From positions 1-64,000 of the forward strand of contig JAYGDB010000143.1 in NCBI GenBank assembly GCA_046583095.1: 64,000 nucleotides of DNA, given 5' to 3'. The notes under the pieces were generated by a model. The model worked only from the letters and a program-made list of their open reading frames with translations, searched no databases and was not told the origin of the DNA. This DNA is from JAJDAN01 sp046583095. GTDB lineage: Bacteria; Myxococcota_A; UBA9160; UBA4427. Shown here in pieces: positions 59,985 through 64,000 of the stretch. Made by a program: the position numbers and the translations under genes. The first letter of the stretch is position 1. Each line of letters starts with the position of its first letter.

Positions 59985-60425
59985 GTGAGCGACACATCGC
60001 CGACGATCGAGGATTCGCCGAGACCTTGGTGGATGAGCGCGCTGGCCGTGTTCTGCGTCGCAACCGTGCTGTTTCTCGTTCCCCGCGACCTCTTCTTCGC
60101 CGAAACTCGCGACGTCGAGGTCTGGCTGGGATTCGAGCTTCGAGGAACGTCCGCGTTGGCTACAGCTCCGATTCACTGGGCCATCTTTCTCGTCGGCGCC
60201 TGGGGGTTCTGGTTTCGGCGCCCCTGGATCCTTCCGTGCGCTGCCGGCTACGTCTTCTACGTTTCACTGAGCCATCTGATCTGGAGCGAGGCCAGCCCCA
60301 ATGGGACCGGCTGGCCCATGGGCCTCGTGCAGGCTCTGGCGATTGCATTACCGGGCGCCCTGCTCCTACGCGCTCACCGCCAGACGAAGCGCGAACGGGC
60401 AGCGAATACGACCGCAAGAGACTGA
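59985..60425 (+). CDS. Small multi-pass membrane protein, unknown
   Basis: A 146-residue protein with four hydrophobic stretches: WWMSALAVFCVATVLFLV, IHWAIFLVGAWGFWF, ILPCAAGYVFYVSLSHLIW and VQALAIALPGALLL, and a basic tail. No family recognised. GTG 59985 follows AAGG; the long open frame upstream is antisense to the secreted-protein gene. It lies 3 nt before the truncated LanC-like frame, so both may once have formed an operon. Confidence 0.7.
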   Translation: MSDTSPTIEDSPRPWWMSALAVFCVATVLFLVPRDLFFAETRDVEVWLGFELRGTSALATAPIHWAIFLVGAWGFWFRRPWILPCAAGYVFYVSLSHLIWSEASPNGTGWPMGLVQALAIALPGALLLRAHRQTKRERAANTTARD

Positions 60426-60428
60426 CGC

Positions 60429-60692
60429 GTGTTGTTCGAAAGCGATCGACACGAAGCGCTCCGGGATGTCTCTTGGGACGCGGCCGCGGCACGCGATGCG
60501 ATCGAGCGTATCGCGCTGGATTCGACAATGGCGTTCGAAGCCGAGGGACTGTGGCCGGGTCAGCGTCGAAATTCATGGATTTCTCTTCCTGTCCGAGGGA
60601 CTTTTCGAGCAGAGTTCCCGGCCGCGATTATAAACCGATTTACTGCTGCAATGCGCGTGGCAGGGGTTCGGCCAACGTGCAAATTGGAATAG
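60429..60692 (+). pseudogene. N-terminal remnant resembling a LanC-like protein
   Basis: The first 44 or so residues, opening LFESDRHEALRDVSWD and running through DAIERIALDSTMAFEAEGLWPGQ, look like the start of bacterial lanthionine-cyclase-like (LanC-like) proteins, which usually run about 350-450 residues. After GLWPGQ the frame turns into non-homologous sequence and stops at residue 87. The following DNA is less GC-rich up to the next gene. This looks like a deletion or replacement remnant. The match is from memory of the family pattern, so identity is moderate; a genuine short protein is the alternative. Confidence 0.4.
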
Positions 60693-60715
60693 CATTGCCC
60701 AGTAGGAGCCGAACC
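60665..60715. repeat. Nested inverted repeats upstream of the DegT-fold gene
   Basis: Outer arms GGTTCGG (60665-60671) and CCGAACC (60709-60715) enclose a smaller CCAA/TTGG hairpin (about 60672-60687). It ends 28 nt before the ATG at 60744 and could fold as a structured leader. It overlaps the end of the LanC-like remnant. No riboswitch class recognised. Confidence 0.4.
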
Positions 60716-60743
60716 GGGCTTCCAACACCGAGGAGCAGAATCG

Positions 60744-61970
60744 ATGCCCCGCGAAGAACGGATCGTCCGCTACGGCGGCGCGATGTACGACCAGGCGGAG
60801 ATCGACGCGGTGCTGGCCCAGTTGCACGATCCCATCGGCCTGCTGCCTGGCAAGAAGGTGGTCGAGTTCGAGCAGCGCGTCGCCGCGTACATGGGCAAGC
60901 AACACGGCGTGATGGTGAACTCGGGCTCTTCGGCGCTGATGTTGGCGATGCGGCTCGCCAACCTTCCCCCCGGATCGGAAGTCATTACGCCCGCCCTCAC
61001 CTTCTCTTCGGACGTGGCGGCGATCTACCACGTCGACTGCACTCCGGTCTTTCTCGACGTGGGGATCGACGACTACCAGGCACAGGTCGATCGGATCGAG
61101 GACGCGATCGGCGAGCAGACGCGGGCGATCCTGATCCCCGACCTGATGGGCGGCATCTGCGATTGGGACGAGGTGCGCGCCATCGCCGAGCGCCGCGGAC
61201 TCTTCGTCATTCACGACAGTGCCGACACCCTGGGTGGAAGGCTGCGCGGGAGCCACACCGCTGCCCGTGCCGATATCTCGATCACGAGCTTCTCGCCCCA
61301 CCACATCATCACCGCACTCGGGACGGGCGGCATGGTGTTCTTCGACGACGACGCCCTGCTCGACCGCGCCCTGGCTCTGCGTGCCTGGGGTCGCTCGTCG
61401 GAGAAGTTTCTCTACGGAAGCCGCCAGCAAGACAGCGACGGCCGCTTTCTCGAGGATCTCGACGGCATCGAGTACGACGGGCTCTTCATCTTCGAAGAGG
61501 AAGCCTACGGCTTCATCCCCTCCGAGTGTGGCGCCGCATTCGGCATCGAGCAGATGAACAAGATCGACAGGCTCTGGAAGCTGCGCGAGGAGCGCTTCCG
61601 CTGGCACACGGAGTTCCTCCGCGGGCACGAGGAGAAGCTCGTCCTGCCCAGCATTCTTCCGGATACGGAGACGACCTGGCTCTGCTATCCGATCCAGATC
61701 CGCCCGGAGACGGGCCTGGGGCGCCGCCACTTCCAACGGACCCTCGAGGACGCGGGCATCATGTGCCGCGTAATCTTCTCGGGCAACATCACACGCCACC
61801 CGATGATGGACGGAAAGTCCTACCGCGTGCACCCGGATGGGCTCGCCAACTGCGACCGCATCATGGAGCAAGGCGTGATGCTCCCCTGTCACCCGACGTT
61901 GACCCGCGAGGATTGCGACTACGTCCACGAGGTGATCGCCGAATTTCTCGCCGCCGACGGCGGAGCCTGA
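60744..61970 (+). CDS. DegT/DnrJ/EryC1-fold enzyme with His in place of the PLP lysine
   Basis: A 408-residue fold-type I enzyme of the sugar aminotransferase family: VNSGSSALMLAMRL, PALTFSSDVAAIYHVDCTPVFLDV and the cofactor Asp in FVIHDSADTLGG. At the position of the Schiff-base lysine it reads SFSPHHIITALGTGGM, with His186-His187. The same His substitution defines PMP-dependent sugar 3-dehydratases such as RfbH/E1 and ColD, which remove the C3 hydroxyl of NDP-sugars and do not transaminate. So a deoxygenating dehydratase is likely. No NDP-sugar genes are next to it. GAGGAG precedes the ATG. Confidence 0.87.
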   Translation: MPREERIVRYGGAMYDQAEIDAVLAQLHDPIGLLPGKKVVEFEQRVAAYMGKQHGVMVNSGSSALMLAMRLANLPPGSEVITPALTFSSDVAAIYHVDCTPVFLDVGIDDYQAQVDRIEDAIGEQTRAILIPDLMGGICDWDEVRAIAERRGLFVIHDSADTLGGRLRGSHTAARADISITSFSPHHIITALGTGGMVFFDDDALLDRALALRAWGRSSEKFLYGSRQQDSDGRFLEDLDGIEYDGLFIFEEEAYGFIPSECGAAFGIEQMNKIDRLWKLREERFRWHTEFLRGHEEKLVLPSILPDTETTWLCYPIQIRPETGLGRRHFQRTLEDAGIMCRVIFSGNITRHPMMDGKSYRVHPDGLANCDRIMEQGVMLPCHPTLTREDCDYVHEVIAEFLAADGGA

Positions 61971-62020
61971 GCGACGATCGAGAGCGCCCAGGGCTGTTCC
62001 GGAGGGGCTCCTGGACCTCT

Positions 62021-62048
62021 TTGACAAGCACCGGCGCATTACTATACG
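62021..62048 (+). promoter_or_regulatory. Strong sigma70-type promoter for the acyl-CoA dehydrogenase genes
   Basis: TTGACA (62021-62026), 16-bp spacer, TATACG (62043-62048), within locally AT-richer DNA. It gives a leader of about 28 nt containing GAGG before the GTG at 62084. It is the best-matching -35/-10 pair in the window. Confidence 0.7.
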
Positions 62049-62083
62049 CTCCGTCTCGTATTTCTATCCGAAGAGGTGACGCC

Positions 62084-63265
62084 GTGGACTTCGACTTCTC
62101 GCCGGAAGAGCAGAAATTCGCCGACGAGGTCGAGCAGTGGCTCGTCGAGAACCACGATCCCGTCGTGATGGACCACCACCGCGAGAATTTCAGCCAGCTC
62201 TCGGATACGCCGGAGCGCCGGGCGTTCATGAAGAAGCTCGCCGCGCAGGGTTGGCTCGGGATGTCCTGGCCCAAGGAGTACGGCGGGCAGGAGATCGAGG
62301 GCGTATACGAGTTCATCCTGACCGAGGCGCTCGCCCGGCACGCCGCTCCGCAGATCGGCAAGGGCGTGGGCATCATCGGCAAGACGCTGATCCGCCACGG
62401 CAGCGAGAAGCTCAAGCAGGAATTCCTGCCGCAGATCCTGACGGCCGAGGTCGAGTTCGCAGTGGGCTACAGCGAGCCCCAGGCCGGCTCGGACGCGGCC
62501 AACATGCAGCTCAAGGCCGAGAAGGTCGAGGGCGGCTGGAAGCTCAACGGCCAGAAGATGTGGACCACCTCGGCGCACTTTGCCGACTGGTACTGGCTGG
62601 GCGCGCGCACCGACCCCGACAAGCCCAAGCACGACGGCATCTCGCTCTTCCTGATCCCGATGGATCACCCGGGGCTCGAAATACAGAGCCTGCCCACCAT
62701 CGGCAAGGACACCACCAACCAGGTCTTCTTCGAGGATGTCTTCGTTCCGGACGACTACCTGGTTGGCAAGCGCGGGCGCGGCTTTCAGATGATCTCCGAG
62801 GCGCTCGATCTCGAGCGCTTCACGATGTTCACGCTCTCTCCGATCGCGGGTCGCACCGAGGTGCTCGTCGACTGGGTGAAGCAGACGAAGCGCGACGACA
62901 AGCCGCTCAAGGACGACCCGAACGTACGCCGCACGATCGCGCACATCGTGACCGACACGGCCGTCGCGAAGGGGTTGAGCACGCGCTTCCTGTGCGCTGC
63001 GAAGGACGGTGGCAAGCCGCCGTCGATCCAGTCGTCGCAGTACAAGCTCTTCACCACCACGCTTTCGCAGCGCGTCTGCAAGGACGCGTTGGACATCACG
63101 GGCCACGAGGGGACGATCATGGAGGGGCAAGAAGAAGCACCCCTTCTCGGTCGCTTCGAGGGCGCCTATCGCGCGACCATGAACGAGACGGTCGGCGGCG
63201 GGGCCTCGGAGATCCAGAAGAACATCATCGCCCGGCGCCACCTCGGACTGCCGAAAAACTTCTAG
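62084..63265 (+). CDS. Acyl-CoA dehydrogenase
   Basis: A 393-residue FAD enzyme forming the alpha-beta double bond of an acyl-CoA. It has FSPEEQKFADEVEQWL at the N-terminus, VGYSEPQAGSDAANMQLKAE and GWKLNGQKMWTTSAHFADW in the middle, and ETVGGGASEIQKNIIARRHLGLP at the C-terminal FAD site. The usual catalytic Glu position near the C-terminus is not obvious to me, which is common in steroid-type heteromeric members. GTG 62084 with GAGG 7 nt upstream. It is 8 nt before a second family member, suggesting an alpha2-beta2 complex as in cholesterol side-chain degradation. Confidence 0.93.
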   Translation: MDFDFSPEEQKFADEVEQWLVENHDPVVMDHHRENFSQLSDTPERRAFMKKLAAQGWLGMSWPKEYGGQEIEGVYEFILTEALARHAAPQIGKGVGIIGKTLIRHGSEKLKQEFLPQILTAEVEFAVGYSEPQAGSDAANMQLKAEKVEGGWKLNGQKMWTTSAHFADWYWLGARTDPDKPKHDGISLFLIPMDHPGLEIQSLPTIGKDTTNQVFFEDVFVPDDYLVGKRGRGFQMISEALDLERFTMFTLSPIAGRTEVLVDWVKQTKRDDKPLKDDPNVRRTIAHIVTDTAVAKGLSTRFLCAAKDGGKPPSIQSSQYKLFTTTLSQRVCKDALDITGHEGTIMEGQEEAPLLGRFEGAYRATMNETVGGGASEIQKNIIARRHLGLPKNF

Positions 63266-63273
63266 AGGACCCG

Positions 63274-64000
63274 ATGGATCTCGATCTCAGCGAAGAGCAG
63301 CAGATGATCATCGACATGACGCGTGGAATGCTCGAGGAGCATTGCACGGTCGATGTCGTCCGCAGCGTGGAAGACGACCCGAAGGGCTATCCCGACGAAC
63401 TCTGGAAGCAGATGGGAGAACTCGGCCTCAATGGGCTGCTGATTCCCGAGAGCTACGGGGGCGGCGGCCTGGGTGTGCTCGAAGCAGCGCACGTCTACGA
63501 GGAGCTCGGGCGAGCGATGGCGCCGGTCCCCCACTTCGTGAGCTGTGTGATGGCCGCCGGCGTCCTGATGGAGGCCGGCAGTGACGTGCAGAAGGACGAG
63601 TGGCTGCCGAAGCTCGCCGACGGCTCCGCGATCCTGACACCGGCCTGGTACGAGCCGGATCACGGCCAGGGCGAACTCGGCGTCCAACTCGAGGCGAAGC
63701 GCGATGGGGACGACTACGTGTTGAACGGCGTGAAGCGCTCGGTCCCCTACGCGAGCGCGGCAGATCGCCTGCTGGTGCTCGCCCGTTCGGACGCCGGAGT
63801 CGAGCTGCTGCTCGTCGATCCCGACGCCGAGGGGGTCACGTCCACCTTCTTCAAGTCGCAGGGGCGCGAACCGCACTACCGCATCGATTTCGAAGGGGTT
63901 CGCGTGACCGCGAGCGACCGGATCGGAGAGCCGGGGTCGGGCTGGAAGACGTGGAACAAGGTGATGCTCGACGGCATCATCCTGATCGCCGCACAGGCGA
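63274..64000 (+). CDS. Acyl-CoA dehydrogenase, second subunit (cut by window end)
   Basis: The first 242 residues of a second acyl-CoA dehydrogenase, starting MDLDLSEEQQMIIDMTRGML. It contains GELGLNGLLIPESYGGGGLGVLEAAHVYEELGRAM and a middle beta domain with YVLNGVKRSVPYASAADRLLVLAR; the C-terminal domain lies past base 64000. The middle motif lacks the usual EPxAGSD and reads TPAWYEPDHGQGELGV, as in partner subunits that have lost part of the FAD site. It follows the first gene by 8 nt with AGAGGA upstream, so both are co-expressed. Confidence 0.9.
   Translation, partial: MDLDLSEEQQMIIDMTRGMLEEHCTVDVVRSVEDDPKGYPDELWKQMGELGLNGLLIPESYGGGGLGVLEAAHVYEELGRAMAPVPHFVSCVMAAGVLMEAGSDVQKDEWLPKLADGSAILTPAWYEPDHGQGELGVQLEAKRDGDDYVLNGVKRSVPYASAADRLLVLARSDAGVELLLVDPDAEGVTSTFFKSQGREPHYRIDFEGVRVTASDRIGEPGSGWKTWNKVMLDGIILIAAQA

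Noticed and set aside
60690..60708. sigma54-like TGG...TTGC sequence before the DegT-fold gene
   Set aside because: The GG-to-GC spacing is one base short of the -24/-12 consensus, and there is no enhancer-binding protein gene nearby.
60026..62083. Long plus-strand frame running into the acyl-CoA dehydrogenase
   Set aside because: The upstream 686 codons are Arg/Pro-rich and cross the membrane protein and DegT-fold genes in another frame; homology begins only at the GTG at 62084.
1..64000. tRNA, rRNA, CRISPR arrays, insertion sequences, prophage genes
   Set aside because: The intergenic gaps were read on both strands and none showed a cloverleaf, spaced repeats with unique spacers, transposase or phage motifs; a tRNAscan or ISfinder run could still find something missed by eye.

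Overview
The window is high-GC DNA (roughly 65% by eye) from a Gram-negative bacterium. It encodes an LPS-export outer-membrane protein (LptD), a complete Na+-pumping NADH:quinone reductase (nqrABCDEF plus apbE and nqrM), lipoproteins and two proteins with PEP-CTERM-like tails. The mix of family III CoA-transferase, paired acyl-CoA dehydrogenases, nitronate monooxygenase, Baeyer-Villiger monooxygenase, amidohydrolase-2 enzymes, sulfotransferases and a tungsten/molybdenum aldehyde oxidoreductase resembles genomes of uncultured Myxococcota/'Deltaproteobacteria'/Binatota-type bacteria. That placement is an inference from gene content only. No rRNA, tRNA, CRISPR array, insertion sequence or phage genes were seen; the region looks chromosomal.

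Layout. 1-5.2 kb: a leftward block with dcd, dtd, a small membrane protein, a TlpA-like thioredoxin lipoprotein, lptD and the 5' end of trpE. 5.2-11.1 kb: a phosphodiesterase, a 20-bp tandem repeat running into a methyltransferase start, queG, a GH1 glucosidase, a sulfotransferase, a 43-residue PqqA-like peptide gene and a DUF502 protein. 11.1-16 kb: a tight leftward operon of aldehyde dehydrogenase, greB, chaC and a two-gene osmolyte/ergothioneine-type ABC importer. 16-25.8 kb: a Ser/Thr kinase fused to a cyclic-nucleotide-binding-like domain next to a tyrosine phosphatase, then dehydrogenases, a methyltransferase, a CoA-transferase, xylulokinase, an epoxide-hydrolase-like protein and RidA. 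25.8-33 kb: the nqr operon, divergent from a CBS-domain protein. 33.7-42 kb: GH38 mannosidase, cyclophilin, queuosine-precursor transporter, SnoaL-like protein, sulfotransferase, gpsA, nitronate monooxygenase. 42-51 kb: a hybrid histidine kinase, a tandem retropepsin-like protease, a PI-PLC-like PEP-CTERM protein, an amidohydrolase, an M48 protease and an Fe-S nuclease. 51-64 kb: cupin, BVMO, plsC with a leader ORF, MoaD/AOR/amidohydrolase operon, matrixin operon, a truncated LanC-like gene, a DegT-fold enzyme with His in place of the PLP lysine, and two acyl-CoA dehydrogenases (the second cut by the window end).

Functional themes. Energy metabolism is sodium-based through NQR, with its flavin transferase and iron maturation factor in the operon. 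Queuosine is handled by QueG and a YhhQ-type transporter at separate sites. Many enzymes suggest turnover of lipids, fatty acids or steroids. Many first genes of transcription units have a -10-like hexamer only 6-9 nt before the start codon and no Shine-Dalgarno, suggesting leaderless mRNAs. The most novel-looking item is the orphan PqqA-like peptide gene at 10260-10391, directly behind a sulfotransferase and with no PQQ genes in sight.
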